DNA of 64,000 nucleotides from Sarcocystis neurona. Taxonomy: Eukaryota; Apicomplexa; Conoidasida; Eucoccidiorida; Sarcocystidae. Location of the stretch: NCBI GenBank assembly GCA_000727475.1, contig KL647292.1:2135186-2199185 (forward strand), in the 5' to 3' direction. Positions within the stretch are counted from its first letter, which is position 1, and each line of letters opens with the position of its first letter. The notes below the pieces were generated by a model that worked only from the letters and a program-made list of their open reading frames with translations, was not told the origin of the DNA and did not search any database. Both the position numbers and the translations under genes were made by a program. This document shows, piece by piece, positions 1 through 10,687 of the stretch.

Positions 1-3000
1 CTTCAACGCGAAGGCGTCGCTGCCGCTCTCGTCTTCGCTTAAACAAAAAGATCCCAGGATCTCTGCCGTCGCACACAGTCGTCAGGCACTTCATTTCACA
101 ACATTTCTCATCAGCCGCGACCCATTGCCACATATCTAGGCACACATCCACGTGTACATCTGCGTATAGCTTCACAAATACACTTGTATATATATATATA
201 TGTATATGTGAGTCTATAACGTATATTCATTGACGCTTCCGCAGACAGGTAGGCAGGCTACGCGCGAAACCTATGCACGTATACACATATATATATATAT
301 AGATATATATAGATATGCTCACTCACGAGCAGCTCGACAAAAAGTAATTCGTAGGCGTAAATGCTTGAACAGCCGCGAATGCAGTTTACGTCAACGACCC
401 CAGCAGCCACATGCTCTACCCTACTGCGCCGTAGCGCCACTTTCATCTGCACCCTGCGTATACGCGTACCCTGATGTAAATATGTACCTATATTCTCGCC
501 TTTACATTTGCACGCAGCCAGCCTCACCACAAGCACGTGCGAATCACTGCTAGTAAAAGTTTGCTACACGTTAGAACACCCACACAGCAGAAACTCTTCT
601 TTATTGACGCCTGCCTCCGTTGAGACGTCTCACCGTCGCGTACTGCAACCCGCTATCGCCGTGTGCGGCAGCAAACTGCGTTTAAGTAAGGAAAAAGAAA
701 TTGGGTGGAAACAGAAGAAGAATCTGATGAAAGCCTGCCTCCAATTGTTTATGCGTGAGGTGTGCGACGTAGAGGTTCTCTGGATGGACACGCTGTGCTG
801 TTGAGAGAAAAACTGTACGTGTGTATACACGTCTATATATATATATATATCTGGGCGTATACAGTGTACACATACTGCACACCTGTGTGCACTCAATATC
901 GAGATATACAGACTACGTGTAGGCCACATCTGCATACACGAACAGAGGCAGAAGTTATTTATTTTTATGTGTCTGTATGCACACATGCGTGCACGCAGGT
1001 GGACGTACACGCGTGTGTCTGTATGTACGGCAGCTGAGCAAGTGGTCTCTTTTCTGCCTCTTGGTGCGCAGCCTATTTGTTCGAAAGGAAAATCAGTGCT
1101 GCTGGCTCTGCCGCAGGGCTTTAAAGCATTTCTACTGCATGCAGACGAGTCGAGATCAAGCTCTGTTAACCGGTGTGTCTACAAATTCCAACACACTCAG
1201 AGGAGAGGAAGGCAACTTTCGATCATCCTTCCTTTTGATCTACACGCGCGGAAACAGGCAGGGACTGAGGCACTTGGCACATGTCTGCTCGAAAGCGTGA
1301 ATAGGTGGGGATGACGCGAAAAGGAGAAGGACACTGATTCGCGTGTACGCCAGCAGACAAGCCTAGATAGACAAAGGAGCACCCGGTGTGACACTGCTTA
1401 TTTATTTATATATATATATATATATAAATATGTATTTGTGCATCCGCGTGTGTATAGGCTTCAATAGAAGCAGCAACTTGGTGTGGAATAACTGGTGCAC
1501 GTGCAGCACTTATGAAAGTCAATGACCTTCTTTGTTTAAAGTACTGCTCAAGAAGTGGCCGCGGCGCTGCGCGGTCTGCGTGTACCTGAGTTACCCTGCT
1601 TTCTGCTGTGGAAGGAGTGCACGTAAGGTTGGCAGATAGGTTGACGAAGGAGGCTGCGCAGGACGACAGGAGCAGCAAATTGATCATAGAGAAGCAGCAG
1701 CAAGATCGAAACGCTTCAGCAGCAGGAGCAAAGCAGCGGCAGTAATAGCCGACAGTGAAGACCGTCCTCTCTTTTCTGCTGTAGCCTGCGTGAACTGCTG
1801 CAAAGCTTTCAACCAATTGCCTTGTTCGCAGTCTCTTGAGCTGCTTCTCGCTACATCCAGATGCATGCAAGCGATGAGAGAACCGTTGTTTAGCTGTGCG
1901 CTTCAGACGTCTTTCTCTGCGCGCTAGGTCTCTCTTCGTGGTGTTCTCTTTCAGGACTGCTGACAAGCTGTACAGAAACATTGCCGTCAACTGCGGTGAA
2001 AGAATATATCGCGTGGAATTCCTTAGATAAGTACATGCAACTAAAGCACTCGCTTTTGCGTTTCGAGTGTATGCACGTATGTATACATCTGTACACGCGT
2101 GTTTGCAAGAATGCCGAAAGACCTGCACGATTCTGCCACACGCACATAACTACGTTTTTCTTCTCTTTAATAAAAAGTTCGTGCCTTGGTTGCTACTTGG
2201 TGAAAGAAGAAAAGCCAACACCGTGACCAAAGAGAAAAAGGGACATCCCACTTCACCTGCGCGGGGGCCCGTGATTCGGTCTCCATGGCGCCAGTGTTCC
2301 CATGCGAAAATTCGTAGGAAATAGAAGGCAGTCTGTGCCGCTCAGACATACAGTATTTCTCCTTCACTACAACCTCCGAGACACTTTATAGTCGCTGCCA
2401 GGTGTCTCACCTCTCTCAAGCAGGAATTGCTGTTTAGTGATTACAAAATCTACTTCCTTGCTACTAGGGAGACTCTCTACGAGGTTGCGGTTTAGAATAC
2501 GCGTTTAACAGCAAGACCGTGGGTAGCAGGGCCTCCTGCAAAACAAAATTACTCTTCTTGTGCAGAAATCCACTTTCAGGAGAGAAAAAGACTCACGCTG
2601 GGAAAGCTGAGGCAAATACGTGCGCTGCTGTTCCTCGGTGCCATAGGCAGTCAAGCAGCGGTTAATCAACGTGTTCTGCAGCGATCGCAGCGGCAGCACA
2701 ACAGCAGCAAGACGCCATCAGCGGCAGCTGCTAAGCAGCACAGCAGCAGCGGTACAGAAGCAGCAGAGCAGGAGTAGCAGCAGGTTAGCAGCAACCCCAC
2801 ACAGCGAGAGCTCGTCACTCAGGTCAACAGCAGCAAGCAGCAGCAGCAGAGCCGGAGAAGCAGCACATTAGCGGCGGCAGCTCAGCAGCAGCCCACCACA
2901 ATTCGCGTCAGCAGCACCAGCAGCAGCAACCAGCAGCAGCAGAGTCTCATCCGGACGTCACCAGCACCGGAGTAGTCGCACAAGCAGCACCTGTCCCCTA

Positions 3001-6000
3001 ATGGGAGTTGCAGTCCAGCAACAGCAGCAGCAACAGAGCACGGCAGTCGTGCGGAGGGCGGAGTGGCAGAGGAATACTAGCAGGAGGGTGAGGGGTAGTC
3101 AAAAAATCAGCCTCGGCGCAGCCTGTTGCGAAGCTCGAGAGCACCAGCAGCACACCCCGATGCAAAAGCAGCAGCACAAGCAACCAGGACCAGCAGCCCT
3201 CCACGGCAGTCGAGCAGCAGAAAGGCAGGCAGTGCCGCTTATAAGTACAAGAACAATGCGACATCCGAGCCTGGGCATGCACCGACTTGTGGGAGGCGGT
3301 GTCGCAGCTGTTGAGACTCGTGCTTCTGCCCTCACTTTGTGCCCGCTGTGCGTAAGTTCTCCCTTGCCGCTGGTAGTGCTGTTGCCCACGCGCGGTTGCT
3401 GCTGCGGAACGGGCAATTTCTTTCAAAATTTTATCGACTCGCAGGCCTCTCTGCGACGCTTTCTCCCACACAACCAGCGACGCAACTCACGCTTTCTTCT
3501 CTTCGCTGAGCGAATGCAAACTAAAAGAGCCTCGTAGTGACGAGGTGCAGAGAGACGTGAAGAAGTTCCTGCAGCAGCTGTTCCACCTGTGGAACGACTG
3601 CAGGCACCCACGTTCTTACATCCCCTTCTTGCAGGTCAATCAAGCATCTAGCCGTGCTTCTCCTATTTGCCTCTTTCTTCCCGCCTCCTTTCCTCCGACG
3701 TGCAATACGGTGAACAGCCAAGAGTGCTGCGCTGCGCACAGTCTTCGCTTCTTGCGTTTATCACCACAGGACTGCGTCAGCTGCAGGGCGACAGATGTCT
3801 GGCTATCTGCAGCAGCGGCACCTTTTGCCACCAGGACGCGTATTCCTCCTTTCCACACTTACTCGCTGCACACACCCGTATTTTCTGAAATGACAGTTGC
3901 TATGCTTGCTGCTGGTAACGGCAGTCTTTATCTCGTTGAGGCGAGTGCATCTGCTGCTGCTGTTTTTGCACCTCCCGATGTTACCGAATCCAGCCTTCCC
4001 GCTGCAGTCCTGCTGCCCTTTCTGTTGCAGCTTGCCCTCGCAATGGTGCTGTTGTTTCTGTTGCAGTGCCTTCCCCGCAGGCTTGCAAGCTTCGCCGATG
4101 TTGCACAACCGCATTCAATTATGCCCACACAGCTCCCTGTTCTGCTTCCTACGCAGAAATACACGCATCCTTAAATCATCTACGCATGCACATACGCATA
4201 CCCCTCTTTCCCCGCACACACACACGCGTCTACAGTACGTAAATACGTGCGTACTGCCTCCGCGGTGCCACAGAGTCCCTCCCATAAGAGCACAGCTTTG
4301 CGTGTGAGGAGGTACACACCTGCGGGCGACTTGGAAGCAAAATCTGCAGCAGAGAAGGAGAGAACATATAGCGCTTGAATGTCTTTGCCCTACGTGCGGG
4401 GAGGGAACGAAAAGCAGCCTGTGTTGCCTAGCGTCCCGTCAGAAGTCGCGCTTCTCTCTCTTTTCCGCGTATATCTATATACGCAGATGTCTGCAGGAGT
4501 ACGGACAGATAAATGCTGTCCCTGAACATACTAGATGTACCTGGAGACCCACGTGTATACGTAAGTGGATAAGCCCCTCTACCCATGTATTTTCTTCTGT
4601 CTTTCTCTGTTGTTCTGCTCTGTAAACAACAATATCGGTCGACTTGTGCGTAGGTTCAAACACGTGTCTCTCTCTCTGTGGGCGTAGACATACGCACGAC
4701 TTCACGACCAGATGAGTGTCTACGGTGGCTGCGTTTCGACCACCTTTTTAATCTGCAGCACCTTGCAAAAAATCGGCTTTACTCTTTCTCCCTGTTTCCT
4801 TGTCTCTTTTCTCTCAAAGAGCAGTCTTTCCCTTCTCTAAAGCACTCCTAGCCTCGTTGCTGCCTGCGTGCGCGGGCGTAGACAGAGAAGAGAGTTACGT
4901 GAATATCGACGAGAGCAGCAACAGCAGGGTCGACCCGGGCAATTTCTTCGATCACCACAAGCTCCTGCAAAAACGACATGCCGCTGCCACCGAAGGCCTC
5001 GTCCACCTCCAACGCCAAATACCCTATAAACGCCAGCAGGAGCACCGCAGCAGCAGCAGCAGAGAGACGTCAGCGGCTCCCCTGACGAAGCAGCAGCACT
5101 AGCAGTAAAGCCGAAGAAGAAGCAGAAGCAGCCGGAACAACGACACTGAAATAGCAGCTGAAGAAGCAGCAGCAGTAGCAGCAAAGACGAAGACGAAGAA
5201 GCGGCAGGTGCAACGACGCTGAAGCAGCCACGACAGCCGCTTCCCGTACACTCAAAGGCGGAATGTAGCAGCGACAGCGGCAGCAACGCGGCAGCGGCTG
5301 CAAAAGCCGAATAGGGCCTCAGCAGCAAATTGACGCGTGGCAGAGCAGCAGTGTGGCTGCTCTGCAAAGCTGCAGCAACCTGTTGGAAGTCCCAGAGCCG
5401 CACTGCCCGTAGAGCTACGAAAAAGTGCAGCAGCAGCAGGACTGTGGACCAGCTATGCGAGGCAGCGGCAGAGGGCTACAAGCAGTGGGAGCAGCTGCAG
5501 AGGACGGCAGCGCGACAAGAAGTACTCTTGTCCAGGCCGCGGCAGCGGCAGTCCCTTCTTCTAGAAGCAGCAGTAGCAGCGGCATCGCACCACCACGGCG
5601 AAGACGGATGTAGCAGCAGAGCAGCAGCAGCAGGTATGAGAGCCGCAGCAGCACCCAACAGCGCCCTGCTTTTTGGCGCAGTGTACATACAGCAACAGCG
5701 CTGTCCCCCTGCCCCCTTCTGCTCAAGCGTCTAGGTGTCTGGGTCCAGGTGATTTGCCTGCAGACCCACAGGAGGGGCTGCTGTACACACGCTTCTCGTC
5801 GCATGCGACGATGGCCTTGCAGACACGCATATATGCATATATATATATATATATACACGCAGGCATTTTCGCGTATGTAACTAGCTCGAGGGGCTCTGTT
5901 CCGGAAGAGTAGTGAGCAACTCTGTGTTTGTCTATACAAATGTTTATGTGTACAGAGAGATACAGAAAATGTTTCAAAAGCCATGCGTGTCTGTACAAAA

Positions 6001-9000
6001 TACATACATCTGTAGACACGGGTCCATGCAGAAGAAGCAGAAAGAGGCAGAATAGCTCGTAGGTGGTTCGTTGCTGTTTTAGCGACAGCTTCGCTTCCCC
6101 GAGGAAACTTGGTGCGAAAGATGTGTAGATTTTTGCGTCTCCGCTCGCTGTGTCTACTTTTGTATACGCACCAACGGACGAACTTTTCCGCGTTCTACAT
6201 GTCTGCGTGTAGCCACAAGCGTGATCAAAGCAGCCCGCACTAAACAGCATCCCACACGTACGAATCTACATAGGCACATGCACATATATATATATATATA
6301 TATGTCGACAAATGTAAGCCAAAGCAACTCTGCCAGTCTAGACGTGGTCGACCTTGTGTAAGTATGTGAAATGTTAGACGTAAAATGCCTCTCCAGCTCT
6401 GTACACATATATTCATACATTCTTGTGCTTGCATGCACACACGCGTCTGCGTGCTCTACGTCAGCAGCTGAATACCTGAAGAAAAATTACCTTGTTTGAA
6501 AAGACTCTCGATAATGGCTGGGTCCACGGCTCCTGTTTCGTCCATGGACTGCACTCGAGGCTCTATTTCCTAGAGAATCACAGAAGAAGCAGAGCAGAGC
6601 AGAGCAAAGCAGCACTACACTTTGTAGGGGCGTCCATGTATGTGGGCCCACTCGCACATATACATGTGTTCTGACACATGTACTCCTTCAAGCGGTAGTG
6701 GAAGGGATAGTAAAGCAGCTCCCCACCTTAGAGACTCATACACACATATATATACGCACATGCATGTGTATGTATATATACGTAGATAAGCGTGAGGTGC
6801 GTTCGCTTGCCAGACGTCGGAAGAAGCAGAACGTCTAGGAAACTAGCGCTGTACCTCGTAGGCGGATAGACGCCAGCGTGGGTACGTACTTATAGTGACG
6901 CATGCGCGCTTCAGTAGTTATTTTCAGAATTGCACGCAGAAGACGTTAAGCCGCGCTTGAGCGTCTTCTTTTTTGCGTCTTTAGCAATTTCCGACGCCGT
7001 GTTAACCTAGCGCCCAAGAAGACGTTTCAGGTATTTCACTTCAACAGCCAACTAACTACCTTCCTTTTGCTGCGAGAACGGCTGTGCAGGATATTGGCGT
7101 TGTTTAGTACTCTTCCGTTTCTACGGAGCGGCGTAATGAATAACTAGGCCGCCTTGCTGAACTTGGCCGGAGACACACTTGTCTTCAGAGATATCTATAC
7201 GTGGGGAGAAACACGCGTATACACAAGTACGTCTGAGCGTCTGCACGCGCGTATACATAGACAGAGGCAGACCCGCAGAAATAAATAGTCGTTTGTCTTC
7301 AAACTGCTGGAAACAAACAGAGACACCCGTACCCAGCAATGTGTAGTAGATGTTTCTTAATAGAGGGAGAGAACAATGTAGATCTACACAGACGCCCCCG
7401 CGCGCACAAGACTGTGAAGAGGTACACGCACACGTACATAAATAGGTGCGTATATCCACCTTCTACACAAAGCGTCTACGAAGATCTCCACGTGTGTGTC
7501 TGTCCGTCTCCATGAAGACAAGTCCAGCGGCCTTCGTACGTGGGAGTAGCCGTGTGCAGAAGTATTTGCACAGAGAGGTCTACATAACTCCAAACGTGTG
7601 TCTACGGAGATAAAAGTAAATCTACCGCAGAGGTCGCTAAAGCCGCCTCCCCTCAGATGCGTCGCGTGTGTGGACTTGGGCCGGCAGCAGCAGCAACGAA
7701 GTGTTGGCCTAGAACTGCTGTCTCCCTGCTGGGGAGCACGGAATCAGCCGCCTTGTGCCCAGCGTCCATTACTAGAAGGCCCGGGACAGCGTCCCGCCCC
7801 GCGGAAAGAAGAGACGCGCGTGCGAGCGCAGGAGAGAAACCTCCTCAGGACAGGCCACCCCAAGGCTGCCGGTAGCCCGCCACGTGCGCGCGTCCGCATA
7901 AGGCAAACATTAGGGAAGGTGGCTGTCTGCGCGTGCTTGCAGAGGAAGAAGAAGCGCGTGCGCACGTGAACGTAGAGACAGGACCGCACACAGACAGAGA
8001 GTCGAGAACTCAACTTTCCCCCAGCCTGCCCGCACGCACATCATAGACACAAGCCCGTACACACAGGCATGTGCAAGATAAATGTCCCGGCTGGAGGATT
8101 CTGTGCGGAGAAGCGAAGAAGCGCAACACGCAACACGCACGCGGGGTGGAAGGAAAAGGACGCCTGTGTACCCCTGTCAGCACTCGCGGGTGGACGCGCG
8201 GCCGCACAGGAAGAGGGACACAGAAGGAATTTCAGGAGAAAGACACAGAGAGAGATATATACTATATAGAGCGAGCGAAACACAGAGGACGGAAGAAAGA
8301 GTGTGGGGACGAAGACTGAGAGAGGGACAGACATCTTAATGAAACGTATGCCTCTGCTGCGTCCACTCCGTTCTCCACGAGAGAAGAGATCTGCTAGTCT
8401 GTTCCCCACCCGCGGGAATTTTTGCAAACAGCTGTGCGAGAGCTGGTGTTGCCCTGCTGTCGCCGGCCTCCCTCTGTGTTCCTCTTGAGACTCTCTTCCT
8501 CTCCAGCAACCTTGTTCCTTTCCCTCGGGATGACACCTTTCGCTCTCCGTCCCTCTCTTTTTTTCTCCGAACACTTTTTCTCTCTTGACAATGTGTGTGT
8601 GTGTGTGTGGGTTTCCGTCTCTCGTCTCACTTTTTGCCCTCTCTAGAGAAGATATCTGTATCATATCTGTATCCCACACTCCCCTCTGCTGCTCCCTCTG
8701 GGGGATGTGTGTCTCCTTCGCTTTCTTTTTCTCTCCCTCTGTGTGCCTCTATATGTACGAAGACTGTCCACTTGCAGGAGTGTGTGTGTGTGTGTGTGTG
8801 TATGAGCGCGAGTGCTCTGCTCTCCGCGGGAGGCTGCGCCGTGTTCCCTTTCTGCAGATAGAAGGAACTTTTCTGGCGTCTTTCTGGTGGCTTGTCCACC
8901 GGAGGTGGTAAGTTCTCGAGAACGGCGAAAGACAAGTAATTTAAAGGGACTGAGGAAACGTACGTCTTGGGCGAATTTTCTGACGGCGTCCCGTAGCATT

Positions 9001-9007
9001 TCCGTCT
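1..9007 (-). CDS. ACADSB: Acyl-CoA dehydrogenase, short/branched-chain type, N-terminal half (partial, 5 exons)
   Basis: FAD-dependent dehydrogenase expected in the mitochondrial matrix, oxidising short branched acyl-CoAs from isoleucine/valine breakdown. Exons in transcript order: 9007-8964, 6569-6491, 5023-4899, 2675-2597, 62-1 (continues off the left edge). All junctions are GT-AG and phases chain. Seen in order: the N-terminal helix ETEMLRDAVRKFAQD, then IESLFKQG, FGGSGMSFLQELVVIEEIAR, the NTLINRCLTAYGTEEQQ / TYLPQL block, and GSFCLSEDESGSDAFALK. The last contains the family signature C-L-S-E-x2-S-G-S-D. The match to short/branched-chain ACADs is strong across about 130 residues; substrate is inferred. 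The start is not certain: a candidate first exon, 9224-9176, begins MAFSYTGRRRLL, fits the required phase and is basic like a short presequence. The flavin and catalytic C-terminal half lies outside the window. Introns are 1.5-2.5 kb and repeat-filled. Confidence 0.88.
63..2596 (-). other. Intron 4 of the acyl-CoA dehydrogenase gene (about 2.5 kb)
   Basis: Lies between the NTLINR exon and the CLSEDESGSD exon. It holds TA microsatellites near 190-204, 287-314, 834-850 and 1404-1427. A minus ORF at 1406-2128 (240 codons) has no recognisable domain, and no acyl-CoA dehydrogenase sequence is missing between the flanking exons. I see no gene in it. Confidence 0.6.
2676..3230 (+). repeat. CAG/GCA-rich tract inside an acyl-CoA dehydrogenase intron
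   Basis: Imperfect CAG/GCA repeats on the plus strand, hence CTG/TGC in the sense direction of the minus-strand gene. The tract begins at the 3' splice site of exon 2675-2597. Open frames in it are repeat-driven. Confidence 0.85.
3445..3634 (+). other. Possible plus-strand exon antisense within a dehydrogenase intron
   Basis: A 190-nt stretch bounded by a cag acceptor (3442-3444) and a weak gtcaat donor (3635). It reads through without repeats and with mixed charged and hydrophobic residues, including SLSECKLKEPRSDE and VQRDVKKFLQQLFHLWNDC. I do not recognise the protein. The frame stays open past the donor to 4174 but becomes low-complexity. The minus strand here is also open. It cannot be a dehydrogenase exon, because the flanking dehydrogenase exons join seamlessly. 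Either a nested opposite-strand gene or chance. Confidence 0.25.
5036..5660 (+). repeat. CAG-rich tract upstream of the dehydrogenase exon 5023-4899
   Basis: Plus-strand CAG/AGC/GCA repeats, interrupted, equal to CTG in the sense of the minus-strand gene. The tract begins about a dozen bases beyond the exon's 3' splice site at 5023/5024. ORFs here in several frames (for example 5330-5734 plus and 5415-6005 minus) are repeat artefacts. Confidence 0.85.
6570..8963 (-). other. Intron between the first two firm dehydrogenase exons
   Basis: About 2.4 kb without a recognisable gene. It contains TA runs near 6740-6785 and GT runs at 8591-8610 and 8779-8803. Several overlapping ORFs on both strands at 7.6-8.7 kb are arginine- and serine-rich and show no domain. 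Confidence 0.55.
8779..8803. repeat. (GT)n microsatellite
   Basis: About a dozen GT dinucleotides. A shorter GT run lies at 8591-8610. Confidence 0.9.
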
Positions 9008-9703
9008 CTGCAGAAGGCACCGTCCGAAGAAAACTTCCCAAGCACCACTGCGTCCACTACGCGCCCAGCAGTAAAATACCCACGCGTGCAGATACCCTTG
9101 CACGTAGATGTGCATATATATATATACAGGCGCCTGTACGTGTGTAAGGAGAGGTACACACATCCCCACGTACACGCATCTCTGCACATAAGAGGCGACG
9201 TCGTCCTGTATAAGAGAACGCCATTTTGAGCCACTTGAAGCACTTCTTCGAACTGGGTGCGCACGACCAAATCTACCTTCGTCCCTGCACACGTGCAGGT
9301 GTACGTGCACACAGGAGGACAGAGCAGCTGTTACGAGCCGATGAGAAGTGCTTCCACGCACCGGGCGACTCCGACAACAGCATGCACCATTGGCTCAAAT
9401 AAAATTTGGACGGAAGAGGGACGAGTTAAAAACGGTGATGCATACGTAGAGCTCCCTGTAGGAGGGCAGCACCCGGGAAAAAAGAAATCGGAGGCCCATG
9501 CATGAGGCGGGAGAGACCGCGAGGCAGCAGCCCTGCCCTACAAGTAGGTGTTGACCCTGTAGGACAGGCAGCTGGTTACTGCAGATGGAATTCAGTTTCT
9601 CTGGCAACAGGCTGCCACATGGAGGACGCGTAGAAAAAAGTGGGTGTGCGGACCACCGAAAAGGATTCTTCGACTCTTCTCTTAAGTCGCAGTCCTTTCC
9701 TCT

Positions 9704-9809
9704 TTGCCGGATGATATCGAGGAGGCGTTGCATTTGTTTGTCGAAGCATTTCTTCTCTACAAGACTCATCAGGCTGCTTCCGGGTGTGCGGCCGTTGACG
9801 CCGCGCAAG
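9704..9809 (+). other. Possible plus-strand exon
   Basis: Open frame reading LPDDIEEALHLFVEAF then LLYKTHQAASG, ending at a GT donor (G|gtaaag, phase 1). Helix-like composition without repeats. The minus strand is also open over the same bases (LVEKKCFDKQMQRLLDII), so strand is undecided. Product not recognised. Confidence 0.25.
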
Positions 9810-10687
9810 GTAAAGAGCGAAGTTTGCAAAGTGCGACATACCCGACCGCCTGCGTCCCTGGTGGAGACGCATCTGCAGACTGCGGACTTCCTCCTTTTTT
9901 GCCCTGCGGCAATTCTCGTAGCTATCCCTGGGCGGGCCCTTCAGGACAGCGAAACGACCCCACGACTAGAAGTCTTCTTCTAGCTGGACACCTTCTACAC
10001 GTACAGCTGCTGTATCTACACCTACTTGCTATATATATACATACGTGTGGGTGTAGAGGGAAGCAGCCGCCCCGTTCATGGCCAGATAAATAGATGTGCA
10101 TGCGGAGAAGTCTACTTGTACGTCTGGGGACTGGCGCTGGACGAGGACTTTACAACAAGTTCTGCGCAACTCACACAGGTGGACGTACAACCTCGGGATG
10201 GGTGTGTGTGCCCAAATATAGTACCGTTGACACAGACATACTCCTGCATGTATATGGATCTAAATCTACCTTGACGTCGACACAGGCTGTGCACAAAGAT
10301 CTCTCTCTCCATATATGTATATCCATATATATACATGCATGCATTTATATCTGTGTGAATCTACCTCTCCATATGTCCGCTCTGCGGTGGTTGCCTATCT
10401 TTGTGTTTTGTCTGTCTCTCCTCTTCTATACGTTGGTCGAATATTACTCGAAATTTCTCTCTGTATGTGTCTCTGTACTCCTCTGTGTATGCCCTACGTA
10501 GCCACCTCTCCTCTCTATATATTTGTCTGTCTGTACATCTCTCTGTACTCCTCTGTGAATGCCCTATGTATCTCCTTCTCCTCTCTGTGTATTCCTCTGT
10601 CCATCTCGATTCCATCCTGCACATGGGTAGCTATCTCTCTACATTTTTCTGTGGTCTTTCATTACGTCGTGGTGAGGATTTGTCTGT

